In this document: positions 1 through 8,934 of the stretch, one piece after another
Layout: the number at the start of each line of letters is the position of its first letter
Numbering within the stretch: position 1 is the stretch's first letter
Assembly: GCA_022360015.1 (NCBI GenBank)
Contig: JAKSDQ010000191.1
Span: forward strand, 54,737 to 118,736
From: Cytophagales bacterium
Lineage (GTDB): Bacteria; Bacteroidota; Bacteroidia; Cytophagales; Cyclobacteriaceae
Direction: 5' to 3'
DNA length: 64,000 nt
Program-made: the position numbers and the translations under genes
The notes under the pieces: model-generated
Database searches by the model: none
What the model was told of the DNA's origin: nothing
Seen by the model: only the letters and a program-made list of their open reading frames with translations

Positions 1-1097
1 CCGTTTGGTGTGAAAGGGGCGGGGCCATTTTCCTCTCCCAGATTCCAGGTAACAGCCAGGTGATGGGCAAAGCGTGCTATGAGTTCCCGGTAATAAAGTT
101 TACGCAGTGGACCCACATCACCATGGTCCAGCAAGCGTTCGTTTTCGGTTTCCTGGGTAACAAAATGAAGCATAATTCCAAGTTTATCGGCGTGGGTAAA
201 CACTTTTTCCCACTGATCGAGCTTGCTGCAATCAAAGCGTTCGAAATCCTGGTGTGTCAGGTATGGCCAAACGTCCTTTCCGTCACCACCGATATTCATG
301 GTCAAAAAATAAACGACATTCATTTTTTGGCCGGCCAGATAGTTAAGCGCCCCGATGATGCCTTTGCCTTTGCCGTTTTTCCAGATTACATCACCCTCTT
401 TCCAATCCCTGGCATGTGCCTCATAGGTTTTTATCAAAACTTTGGAAGTATCCGAGGCGTAAGTATTGTCAAAATCAGCATAGGCAAGAAAGTTCTCAGG
501 GCTATCGGCTCCGCCTTTCAGAAAGTACTGACCGGATTCGCCGAAACGCAGGTAACGCTGCCCGACATATTGTAACCGGCCATGCGCTCTGAAGTCGCGC
601 CCTTCCTTATCTGTAGGCAATACGATGAAGCTGCCGGTTTGGCCATCAAAAGCCACGGGCTCTCCGGCATTCGGATCCTCACTGGTGCTGATGCCCGCCC
701 CGTTTCTGAAAGAGGCGCTGTAATCCCATTCGCCCGTTTCATCAGGGACAAATTTAACCTGCCAGATATGGCCACTGCTGGCCCCGGTCTCACCTGCATG
801 GCCATCTGCGGCGTAATAACCGGGAATCACCAGGCTTCTGTTACCTTTGGAAAATGTAACATTTAAACGGTAGTTCAGAAAGGGATTTTCAGCAGCAGTT
901 TCTGAAGTGGCGGGACCTTCGAAATTCAGGGTAATTGTATGCCACTTGCGATATTCGGTGTCTGCGGACTTTTCATCCACCGGGTTTTTGCAGCCAATAC
1001 AAATAAAAATGGCGCAGAAGAAAGCAAACGTTCTGTTTAGGGTAAAGCAGCCCGGTGAATAGTATTTTTTGAATAGGGTCGACTGAAAAATTTGCAT
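1..1097 (-). CDS. DUF5060/DUF4038-type glycoside-hydrolase-like lipoprotein (3' end outside window)
   Basis: The minus frame is open from an ATG at 1097 to the window edge, so the C-terminus is missing. The N-terminus has a hydrophobic stretch ending in the lipobox-like ICIGC, so the protein is probably an exported lipoprotein. An N-terminal beta-sandwich of the DUF5060 kind follows (residues about 40-150), then the start of a TIM-barrel-like region with the conserved segment GGDGKDVWPYL and a later NLGEENG that could hold a catalytic acid. Proteins of this kind in Bacteroidetes are annotated as putative glycosidases with a collagen-binding-like tail, but the substrate is unknown. Other frames over this stretch carry short shadow ORFs only. 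The family call rests on motif recall and is fairly firm; the activity is not established. Confidence 0.75.
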   Translation of the reverse strand, partial: MQIFQSTLFKKYYSPGCFTLNRTFAFFCAIFICIGCKNPVDEKSADTEYRKWHTITLNFEGPATSETAAENPFLNYRLNVTFSKGNRSLVIPGYYAADGHAGETGASSGHIWQVKFVPDETGEWDYSASFRNGAGISTSEDPNAGEPVAFDGQTGSFIVLPTDKEGRDFRAHGRLQYVGQRYLRFGESGQYFLKGGADSPENFLAYADFDNTYASDTSKVLIKTYEAHARDWKEGDVIWKNGKGKGIIGALNYLAGQKMNVVYFLTMNIGGDGKDVWPYLTHQDFERFDCSKLDQWEKVFTHADKLGIMLHFVTQETENERLLDHGDVGPLRKLYYRELIARFAHHLAVTWNLGEENGPAPFTPN

Positions 1098-1302
1098 AGG
1101 AAAATGGTTGATACGGACAAAAATAAGCGGCTTAATAAGCGCTGAAGTTTTTGATATTATATAGTTTAACTGGTCTCAATGTACAATCTTAATATCTTTC
1201 TGTCAAATTTAACCTAATGATAATAAAACATTCCCTTTCTTTTGATATAATTGGGGCTTTCAAAGGGAAGGGGATGTTTTCAATTTGATAATTAAAAATT
1301 TG

Positions 1303-3396
1303 ATGAATAAATCGGTATATATAGCCACCATAGAGCCCAATAGTGGTAAGTCTATTGTCGTTTTGGGATTGATGACCATGTTATTGGGAAAAACCGCCAG
1401 GGTTGGGTACTTCAGACCCATCATCGATGATATGGAAAATGGTGAAATGGACAATCACATCAACACAGTCATTTCGCATTTCGACTTAAAGATTGATTTT
1501 GAATCGGCCTATGTGTATACCCGCAGTGAGGTACTGGCGAAACAAAATCAGGGCGGTTCCGGAGAAATTCTTGATACAATTATCAGGAAGTATAAGGAAA
1601 TTGAAGCAAATTTCGATTTTGTATTAGTCGAGGGAACGGATTTTTCAGACGAGGGGAGTATAACGGAATTCGATATTAATATACTGATTGCCAAAAACCT
1701 GGGAATTCCCGTCATCATGATTGCCAGCGGGATCGGTAAAAACGTCGAGGAACTGGTAGGTAACCTATTCCTGGCTTGCAAAACCTTCAAGGAAAAGGAT
1801 GTGGAAGTGCTTGCCGTATTTGCCAATAAGGTTTCAAAAGACCGACTGGAGGAGGTTGCTTCGAGGTTGGCCAACAGCTTTTCAAAAGAAGTCGAGGTAG
1901 TGATAATACCCGAAGTAAAATCATTGTCCAACCCCACCATCAGGGAAATTGTGAAGGCGTTGAAAGGGAAAGTACTGTTTGGGGAAGAGTATTTAAACAA
2001 CCAGGCCGAGAGTTTTGGGGTTGGGGCCATGCAATTACGCCATTACCTGCCGCAGCTTAAAGATAACGGTTTGGTAATTACGCCCGGAGACCGCGCCGAT
2101 ATCATTTTGGGAGCGTTGCAGGCCAATGTTTCGGCCAATTATCCGAAAATCTCAGGAATCATTTTAACCGGTGGACTGATACCCGAGGAGCCCATCTTAA
2201 AATTAATTAATGGGGTTTCGGAGATTGTGCCTGTTGTTTCCGTCGGATCGGGGACATTTAAGGTCGCCAATAAAATCGGGGGGATAAAGTCCCGGATTTA
2301 TGCAGACAATAAACAAAAGGTAACAACTTCCATCAGCACTTTCGAAAAATATGTCGATATAGACAGGCTGGCAGAAAGACTGATTTCTTTCACGTCAGAT
2401 AAGCTGACGCCCAGAATGTTTTTATACAACTTAATGATACAGGCCCAGCAGCAAAAGAAACACATTGTGCTTCCGGAGGGTGAGGACGACCGCATTCTGA
2501 TGGCTGCATCCAGGTTGATAGCAGGAGATGTGGTGGACATTACCCTGATAGGCGATGAGGAAAAAATCAAAACCAAAGCGCTTAAGTTGAATATTCCCAT
2601 AGATTTTAACAAGGTTGCGATTGTTTTACCTGCGGAATCGCCGAATTACAATGATTATGTCAATACATTTTATGCGCTCAGGAAACATAAAGGTGTGAAC
2701 CTCACCATGGCAAAAGATATGCTGCTGGATGTATCATACTTCGGATCCATGATGGTTTACAAAGGCCATGCCGATGGAATGGTTTCCGGGGCTGCCCATA
2801 CCACCCAGCATACCATCAGGCCAGCGTTGCAGTTCATAAAAACCAAACCAGGCGCCTCTATTGTGTCCTCCGTGTTTTTTATGTGTATGGAAGACAGGGT
2901 TTCTGTTTTCGGGGATTGTGCTATTAACCCCAACCCTGATGCCGGGGAGTTGGCTGAAATTGCTATTGCCTCTGCTGATTCGGGAAAAGCCTTTGGTATA
3001 GAACCGAAAATAGCGATGTTATCGTATTCTTCGGGGAGTTCCGGTCAGGGTGAAGATGTGGAAACAGTAAGGGCGGCCACCCAAATTGTAAAGCAAAAAC
3101 GCCCGGACCTCAATATTGAAGGCCCCATACAATACGATGCAGCGGTGGATATCAATGTGGGAAAAAGCAAGCTTCCTGACTCCAAAGTGGCAGGACAGGC
3201 CAATGTGTTGATATTTCCGGATTTGAATACCGGTAATAATACCTATAAGGCGGTGCAACGGGAAACAGGAGCCCTTGCGGTGGGGCCGATGCTGCAGGGA
3301 TTAAACAAACCGGTAAATGATTTAAGCCGGGGGTGTACCGTGGAAGATGTTTACAACACGGTTATAATAACGGCCATTCAGGCACAGCAAGGATAG
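1303..3396 (+). CDS. pta: Phosphate acetyltransferase, long three-domain form
   Basis: This enzyme interconverts acetyl-CoA plus phosphate with acetyl phosphate plus CoA in the cytoplasm. The 697-residue protein has the long Pta layout: an N-terminal P-loop NTPase/BioD-like domain (PNSGKS near residue 16), a DRTGG-type middle domain (around residue 220-320, GDRAD) and the C-terminal catalytic PTA_PTB domain (from about residue 365, HIVLPEGEDDRILMAA). An upstream in-frame TTG at 1285 exists, but the ATG at 1303 gives the usual MNKSVYIATIEP start. It lies 19 bases before the acetate kinase gene, so the two form the usual pta-ackA operon for acetate overflow and ATP production. Family length and motifs agree fully. 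Confidence 0.95.
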   Translation: MNKSVYIATIEPNSGKSIVVLGLMTMLLGKTARVGYFRPIIDDMENGEMDNHINTVISHFDLKIDFESAYVYTRSEVLAKQNQGGSGEILDTIIRKYKEIEANFDFVLVEGTDFSDEGSITEFDINILIAKNLGIPVIMIASGIGKNVEELVGNLFLACKTFKEKDVEVLAVFANKVSKDRLEEVASRLANSFSKEVEVVIIPEVKSLSNPTIREIVKALKGKVLFGEEYLNNQAESFGVGAMQLRHYLPQLKDNGLVITPGDRADIILGALQANVSANYPKISGIILTGGLIPEEPILKLINGVSEIVPVVSVGSGTFKVANKIGGIKSRIYADNKQKVTTSISTFEKYVDIDRLAERLISFTSDKLTPRMFLYNLMIQAQQQKKHIVLPEGEDDRILMAASRLIAGDVVDITLIGDEEKIKTKALKLNIPIDFNKVAIVLPAESPNYNDYVNTFYALRKHKGVNLTMAKDMLLDVSYFGSMMVYKGHADGMVSGAAHTTQHTIRPALQFIKTKPGASIVSSVFFMCMEDRVSVFGDCAINPNPDAGELAEIAIASADSGKAFGIEPKIAMLSYSSGSSGQGEDVETVRAATQIVKQKRPDLNIEGPIQYDAAVDINVGKSKLPDSKVAGQANVLIFPDLNTGNNTYKAVQRETGALAVGPMLQGLNKPVNDLSRGCTVEDVYNTVIITAIQAQQG

Positions 3397-3415
3397 GTTT
3401 TAGATATTTTATGTC

Positions 3416-4615
3416 ATGAAAATACTAGTTATAAATTCCGGTAGTTCTTCCGTTAAATTCCAATTATTTATCATGCCTTCTGCCGAGGTAGTTTGTACCG
3501 GTATGGTTGAAAGAATAGGATTGGAAAATGCCAAAATTCACTTTCATTCCGAAAAGGATAGCTTTGAGAAAGTGGCACAGGTTCCCCATCATAAGGAGGC
3601 TTTGAAAGCCATTGCCTTATGTTTGATGGACCCGGTATATGGCGTGGTAAAAGATCCGGGGGATATCCATGCCGTTGGACACAGGGTAGTTCATGGCGGA
3701 AGCGTTTTTACTAAAGCAACGCCAATCGATGAATTAGTGAAGGACAAAATAAAAGAGTTATCGGTACTGGCTTCCTTGCACAACCCTGCTAACCTGGAAG
3801 GAATAAAGGTATCGGAAGAAATTTTTCCATCCGCGAGGCAAATTGCAGTATTTGATACGGCTTTTCATCAAACCATTCCCATCGAAGCTTACAAATATGC
3901 TATTCCCGGTCATTTTTTGGAGGAAAATGGTATCAGATTGTACGGTTTTCACGGAATGAGTCATAAATATGTGTCCGAAAAGGCCATTGAATATTTGGGC
4001 CGGCATGCTTCAAAGATGATTACTATCCATCTCGGAAACGGGTGCAGCATGACTGCCATTGCGGACGGTAGAAGTGTCGACCATACGCTTGGGTTCGGTA
4101 CAACTACAGGTTTGATCATGGGTACCAGAAGTGGCGATATAGACCCTTCGGTAATTTTTTATCTGATAAATTCCCTTGGTTATACCCCAAAAGAGGTAAA
4201 TACAATGCTGCAAAAGAAAAGCGGGATGCTTGGACTGACCGGATTCAGCGATTTGAGAGATATCGAACAGGCAGCCGAAGATGGAAATAAAGCGTGCCGG
4301 CTTGCCTTACAAATGAATGCCTACAGAATCAAGAAATACATCGGCGCCTATGCCGCGGCAATGAACGGATTGGATGCCATTGTATTTACCGCAGGTATTG
4401 GTGAAAACTCAGCGTTGATAAGAAGCCTGGCATGCGAAGAGATGGACTTTTTGGGGATCCGGCTGGACCAGGAAAAAAACAGAATACGATCGAAGGACTT
4501 ACGTGAAATCAATAGTCCGGACTCGGCTGTAAAAGTGCTCGTTATCCCCACCAATGAGGAGTTGGAAATTGCCAGACAGGCATATAAGCTTGAAGTTCCG
4601 CAACAATCCCCCTAA
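3416..4615 (+). CDS. ackA: Acetate kinase
   Basis: It transfers phosphate from acetyl phosphate to ADP and so completes the acetyl-CoA to acetate route begun by the upstream pta. The 399-residue length is typical. The ASKHA-fold signatures are present: VINSGSSSVKFQ at the N-terminus, FHGMSHKYVS near residue 184, the phosphate loop HLGNGCSM near residue 207, the segment GTRSGDIDPS near residue 241, and FTAGIGENSA near residue 325. It is transcribed with pta, 19 bases downstream. No anomalies were seen. Confidence 0.96.
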   Translation: MKILVINSGSSSVKFQLFIMPSAEVVCTGMVERIGLENAKIHFHSEKDSFEKVAQVPHHKEALKAIALCLMDPVYGVVKDPGDIHAVGHRVVHGGSVFTKATPIDELVKDKIKELSVLASLHNPANLEGIKVSEEIFPSARQIAVFDTAFHQTIPIEAYKYAIPGHFLEENGIRLYGFHGMSHKYVSEKAIEYLGRHASKMITIHLGNGCSMTAIADGRSVDHTLGFGTTTGLIMGTRSGDIDPSVIFYLINSLGYTPKEVNTMLQKKSGMLGLTGFSDLRDIEQAAEDGNKACRLALQMNAYRIKKYIGAYAAAMNGLDAIVFTAGIGENSALIRSLACEEMDFLGIRLDQEKNRIRSKDLREINSPDSAVKVLVIPTNEELEIARQAYKLEVPQQSP

Positions 4616-4635
4616 ACAGTCATCGGTGGATGGGC

Positions 4636-5751
4636 TCAGTTGGTAAAAACCTTGATTTCCACCCGCCGGTTCAATTGCCGGGTGCTTTCATTCCTGTTAT
4701 CTCCCACGGGATTGTAAGGGCCGAAACCTGTAGTAATAATGCGCTCACTATTTATATTTTTCTTGTCCATCAGGTATTTTTTAAGAAACTCCGAGCGCTT
4801 TCTGGACAAATCGATATTCTCCCGTAGTGTTCCCCGGTTTTCGGTATAGCCGTTTAACGCTACTTTTAAATGAGGATAATTCTGGAGTAAATTGCCCAAC
4901 CTTACCATTTCCAGGGAGTCTTTGGGGGATAAAAAATCTGTCTCACTTTGTTTGAACAGAATGTGGTTGAATATGGTGTCACTTGTTGTGAATACCTGTA
5001 CCGAGTCCATTGGCGGTGGTAACTCAGGCTGTTCTTCAGCGGTGGGTTCCTCCACTTCCGGTTTTAGTGCAACCGTACGTTGTGCAAAGATTTTGACGGG
5101 TCCCTTAAGGCCTAAAACAGCGTTGCTGAATATCAATGTGCCATTCTTTGTCTGAAATGACTTTTGCGTGGCAAAATCGTAGTGACCGTCCAGAATCAAT
5201 ACACCATTTTCATTGGTGATTTTTCCTTCAAAAATGAGATCGTACAATCCTGAGACATTTTCCGGGGCATAGCAACCTTCTTTGATAATTCCTATGGTTT
5301 TCAATTTAAGGTAACCTTCCTTGTAAGTACCGGAAACCCGCGTATACTTTTGAACCACCCCTCCGCTCATATACACCCTCATAAGGAATGTTCCCTTAAC
5401 ATTATTTTCTTCCTGCATCAAGGTAAGCTTAAAAGTAGATTCCCTCCGTACATGACCATTAAAGTCATAGGCTGGTACATTGGTTGTGTTTTCCCACACC
5501 CCGCTGATATCTTCAGGATATTTTCGCATGTCAGAATTCGCCACGTCGTTTAAACTGCCCCGGGGTCGGGGGCTACTTTTGGTAATAGCGCCGTTCCCTT
5601 TTTGAAGGCTCCTGATCGAAGATCGCGTGTGATCCGAATGTGCCAGATCGCTGCTTTGCCCGTTGCTTAGCTGTATCAATAACAGGTTTACCGCAAGGTA
5701 CCATCCGAACCATGACCGGCGTTTGAAATGAGAAAATCGAGGATTTAGCAT
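4636..5751 (-). CDS. OmpA-family outer membrane protein
   Basis: This is a 371-residue exported protein. A basic N-terminus and a hydrophobic segment (residues about 15-32) form a likely signal peptide. The middle (residues about 70-230) looks like a beta-rich domain of unknown function. A proline/glutamate-rich linker leads to a C-terminal OmpA/MotB peptidoglycan-binding domain (residues about 265-371), seen in LNGYTENRG, LSRKRSEFLKKYL and the closing RQLNRRVEIKV. The gene converges on ackA with only 20 bases between stops. The role is probably anchoring of the envelope to peptidoglycan. The C-terminal domain is certain; the specific role is not. Confidence 0.85.
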   Translation of the reverse strand: MLNPRFSHFKRRSWFGWYLAVNLLLIQLSNGQSSDLAHSDHTRSSIRSLQKGNGAITKSSPRPRGSLNDVANSDMRKYPEDISGVWENTTNVPAYDFNGHVRRESTFKLTLMQEENNVKGTFLMRVYMSGGVVQKYTRVSGTYKEGYLKLKTIGIIKEGCYAPENVSGLYDLIFEGKITNENGVLILDGHYDFATQKSFQTKNGTLIFSNAVLGLKGPVKIFAQRTVALKPEVEEPTAEEQPELPPPMDSVQVFTTSDTIFNHILFKQSETDFLSPKDSLEMVRLGNLLQNYPHLKVALNGYTENRGTLRENIDLSRKRSEFLKKYLMDKKNINSERIITTGFGPYNPVGDNRNESTRQLNRRVEIKVFTN

Positions 5752-5864
5752 GGCTCCACCAATATCTTGTAATTATCCTGACATGTATCAAATTGATTTT
5801 TCTTCCTTTAATTTAAGGATTTTTATCCACAAAAAGAATGCGATAACGCAAAAATAATTCCCTC

Positions 5865-6065
5865 TCTATGGGTCCCCAATCTCCCATTTTCCATTACCCT
5901 GCAAACTTCAACCCCAATGCCTCCCCTCATCATTCCACCCCATTCCCCATCGTACCATCAGTCCACTTCTCATTCCCCAAAGTTCCATCATTTCACTTCC
6001 CCACCATTCCATTCCCCTATTATTCCCCCACTACTGACCAAAGTCATTGTCCTTTACCCACAATT
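5865..6065. other. G-poor, C-rich low-complexity intergenic tract
   Basis: The plus strand carries many runs of three to five C separated by A/T, with repeated units like CATTCCCC, and almost no G. The 68-codon open frame inside has no protein-like features. The complementary strand is therefore rich in G runs and could form G-quadruplex structure. It sits between the OmpA-like gene (starting at 5751 on minus) and the small HMA-like gene at 6118, so it may lie in the leader of either transcript. No function is claimed. Confidence 0.6.
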
Positions 6066-6117
6066 TACCTATAATAGCCAGAGATGAAATAAAATGCGGT
6101 TTTAAAAGTCAACACCC

Positions 6118-6381
6118 ATGAGCTATCTAAACAAAACTATCTTCCCAGGCTCCCATGGTATGGTTTTCACCATCAACACCCAAAACACCGAAGACGTTGA
6201 ACATGTCACCCAACACCTGATGCAACAACCCGGAATCAAAAAAATAGCATTTAACAGGGAGGTATATCCCTATGAAATGACCATCACTACCAGCAAGGCC
6301 CTGCCCATAGAAGACTTCCAGGAGATGGTCAAACAAGCCGGCTTCCACGCCATCCACAAAACCGTAACCGGCCTCGACTAA
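6118..6381 (+). CDS. Small HMA-fold-like protein without metal-binding cysteines
   Basis: The 87-residue product has the beta-alpha-beta-beta-alpha-beta pattern of heavy-metal-associated domains (hydrophobic strand FTINTQ, helix with HVTQHLMQQ, strand KKIAFNR, strand MTITTS, helix FQEMVKQAG, end strand). It lacks the CxxC of metal carriers, so it is more likely an HMA-like fold used for another purpose. The coding strand is strongly depleted of G, as is the flanking DNA on both sides, so the gene and its surroundings share an unusual base skew. The minus frame over the same DNA is a low-complexity shadow. It converges with the NRPS operon that ends at 6438. Confidence 0.65.
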   Translation: MSYLNKTIFPGSHGMVFTINTQNTEDVEHVTQHLMQQPGIKKIAFNREVYPYEMTITTSKALPIEDFQEMVKQAGFHAIHKTVTGLD

Positions 6382-6437
6382 CCCACCAACCATCCCAACC
6401 CCAACCCCCATTTCTATTTCCATTTTCATTTTCATTT

Positions 6438-8921
6438 TTATTTACTCAGCACCGAAACATTCTCCCCCGACGGCTGGCTATTAGCCATATCGAGACATTC
6501 CTGCACCTGCCTTGCCAGGGGTTGTACGGCCGGTTCCTCAAAGAGCGTCAGATGTTCACCAGGCACGACATATACGCTGAGCCCTCCCAGCGCAATGGCC
6601 GTCCACCTTTCAATATGGAAGTTTTTATTAGGATCCTCATTGTATTCACTGCTGCGGATGAGCGTTACCTTTTCCTGACACGGTGCCCAGAAATAGTCCT
6701 CATAAAGCCGGCCCAGGTGTTCCTGCATTTCCCTTAGCTTCCGGGCCTGAGCCGATTCGGTTAAAACGATCCAACGCTTTTTTAACTTCTCCATTCTTTT
6801 AGTTATCTTCTTCCGGACAGCCTCTTTGGCTTCCCTGAAACTGAGACCGACAAAGCGCTTCAAACGTTTCTGCATCGGGGGAATAACTATGGCTGCGGGA
6901 ATGCGCCGCCCCAGTTCCCTGCCACCTGAGTCCACGATCACCAGTAACGAGATAGATTCGCCCATCTCTCTCAACTGATGGGCTATTTCAAGACATACCG
7001 CATTACTGAAGCAGGTGCCCAGCAAGGCGTATGGGCCCTTTGGCTGTATACTTTGGATTTCCTTTAGGTAGTCTGAAGCCATTGTTTTTATACTTTCATG
7101 ATAGGCGCTGACACCATCGAGGCCTACAGGCTGCATGGAGTATACCGGCTGGTCATTATCCAGGTATTTAGAAAGGGCGTGATAGAAGTAGACATGCCCT
7201 CCGCCTGCATGCATACAAAAAATGGGTGGTTTGCTGCCTTTCGTTCGTAAAGGTACCAGGGCCGACCAACTGGGAGATGACCGGTTGCCGTTAAGTATTC
7301 CGGCAAGGGCTTCGATGGTTGGATTTTGCAGCAATGCAGCCGGTGGCAGGTTGTGTTTCAGTTTTTTCTCAATTTGTGCCAATAGCTTCACCGCCAGGAT
7401 AGAGGTGCCGCCCATCTCAAAAAAGTTTTCAGTGACACCCACCGGACTACGGCCAAAGAGCTGTTCCCATATTTTGGCCAGTTGTAGCTCTGTGGGGTTT
7501 CTGGGGGTTATAAAGTTTCGGCGGCTGCCGTTTTGGGACATAAGGCCCCGGGGACTGCCATTTGCCCGCCATTCCATATCCGCGGTATGCTTTTCTGCGG
7601 GAGGGCCTTCGAGACTGTCGAATAATTCGGCTACAGTACCCTCTTCCCGTCCGGGTAATGATCGCAGCAATACCTCGAACTGACTACATAGCCATTGAGC
7701 GACTGTGCCTGAAACCTGGCTCTTTTTGAATTTAATCTCAATGTTCAGCACATTCCCGGGGACTACAATCACAGTGACCGGGTAAGTAGAGGTTATACCC
7801 CCTGAAAGGTCCGTCACTTTGATCTCACCGCTTTCCAGGGTGCTCCATGGAAAATTTTCAAATACAAGCAGGCTATCGAACAACGGCAGTTCTCCGGGCC
7901 ACCCGATCCACTCGCTGAGCTGATCTAACGTGTTAAACTCAAAATTCTGCAACCCTGACTGTTGGGACTGTATTTTTTTCAACCAATCAGACAGGGTCAT
8001 TGATGATTCCCAGTTTATTCTTGCCGGTAATACGTTGGTGAACATACCTGCCACAAGTTCCATATTCGTCAATCCGGTATTACGTCCTGAAACAGTGGTA
8101 CCAAAAACCGTATCCCGGGTATTGCCATAGCGGGTCGACAAAAGTCCCCAGCAGCCCTGAATGATGGTTCCTGTTGTTACCTGGTGCCTCCTGGCCAAGG
8201 ATTGCAACCCGGCTGTACCATCGGCTGAAATTGAAAATGAATGGGTTGAAAATTCGTTGGTTTTCCCTGTTTTTGCCCATTTGTTAGCAAGTAAAACAGG
8301 TTTTTTAAAACCTTTGAATTTTTGCACCCAAAAAAGCCTTGCCTGTTCTGGATCCTGTTTTTGCACCCAGTTCAGGTAATTCGAGTAGGAGGGCAGTGGT
8401 TCAGGTGAAAATGTTTGCTTTTTACATAAAACATCATAAAACTTAAAAACATCCTTGATAATCAGCGCAGCCGACCAGCCATCGAGTAGTATATGATGGC
8501 AACTCCAAAGCATCTGCCAGTTGCCGGCATTCAGTTTTATTAACGTGATGCGCGAGACGGGTGCTTTTGATAAGCTAAAGCCTTGTTCATGGTCTTCCCG
8601 GGTGAGCCTGGTGATTTTCTTTTTTTGGGCTTTTGCAGACAACCCTTCCAGATGGTGTGTTGTCCATGGCATAGTGGCCTGGGGGTGGATGATCTGTACA
8701 GGTTTCTTTATTTTTTCCCAATGTACTGACGCACGCAACGCCCAATGACGCTGTGTGCACTGCTGCCATGCTTCTCTGAGTAGTTCGACATCCAGTGTCC
8801 CTTCCAGTTTACACTTCACCTGAAGAAATCCCTGATCATTACTTTCATGCAGGCTGTGTAACAGCAAGGTTTGTTGCATGAATGTCAATGGGTAAATCGC
8901 TTCAACTTTAGGTTTTGACAT
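6438..8921 (-). CDS. NRPS module C-PCP-TE lacking an adenylation domain, TE with cysteine nucleophile
   Basis: This 827-residue protein is probably the last station of the assembly line. A condensation domain (residues about 8-430) has its active site HHILLDG at H142/H143 and D147. A carrier domain follows, with the phosphopantetheine serine S507 in EMGGTSILAV. The C-terminus (about 570-815) is an alpha/beta-hydrolase thioesterase. At the nucleophile elbow the usual GxSxG reads GTCFS, so C637 replaces serine; VDSGG and PGEHLT could supply the acid and histidine. No A domain is present, so the carrier must be loaded in trans, or the C domain joins the chain to a free amine. The gene is 13 bases downstream of the A(C)-PCP-E gene and is the last of the minus-arm operon. 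Confidence 0.9.
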   Translation of the reverse strand: MSKPKVEAIYPLTFMQQTLLLHSLHESNDQGFLQVKCKLEGTLDVELLREAWQQCTQRHWALRASVHWEKIKKPVQIIHPQATMPWTTHHLEGLSAKAQKKKITRLTREDHEQGFSLSKAPVSRITLIKLNAGNWQMLWSCHHILLDGWSAALIIKDVFKFYDVLCKKQTFSPEPLPSYSNYLNWVQKQDPEQARLFWVQKFKGFKKPVLLANKWAKTGKTNEFSTHSFSISADGTAGLQSLARRHQVTTGTIIQGCWGLLSTRYGNTRDTVFGTTVSGRNTGLTNMELVAGMFTNVLPARINWESSMTLSDWLKKIQSQQSGLQNFEFNTLDQLSEWIGWPGELPLFDSLLVFENFPWSTLESGEIKVTDLSGGITSTYPVTVIVVPGNVLNIEIKFKKSQVSGTVAQWLCSQFEVLLRSLPGREEGTVAELFDSLEGPPAEKHTADMEWRANGSPRGLMSQNGSRRNFITPRNPTELQLAKIWEQLFGRSPVGVTENFFEMGGTSILAVKLLAQIEKKLKHNLPPAALLQNPTIEALAGILNGNRSSPSWSALVPLRTKGSKPPIFCMHAGGGHVYFYHALSKYLDNDQPVYSMQPVGLDGVSAYHESIKTMASDYLKEIQSIQPKGPYALLGTCFSNAVCLEIAHQLREMGESISLLVIVDSGGRELGRRIPAAIVIPPMQKRLKRFVGLSFREAKEAVRKKITKRMEKLKKRWIVLTESAQARKLREMQEHLGRLYEDYFWAPCQEKVTLIRSSEYNEDPNKNFHIERWTAIALGGLSVYVVPGEHLTLFEEPAVQPLARQVQECLDMANSQPSGENVSVLSK

Positions 8922-8934
8922 GGTACTTAATGTT

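Noticed and set aside
60..866. Open plus-strand frames at 60-575 and 582-866
   Set aside because: They are antisense to the partial DUF5060-type gene on the minus strand, which has a lipobox, coherent domains and no stop.
5868..6074. 68-codon frame in the C-rich tract
   Set aside because: Composition is low-complexity Pro/Ser/His with no domain; it results from the absence of G-containing stops.
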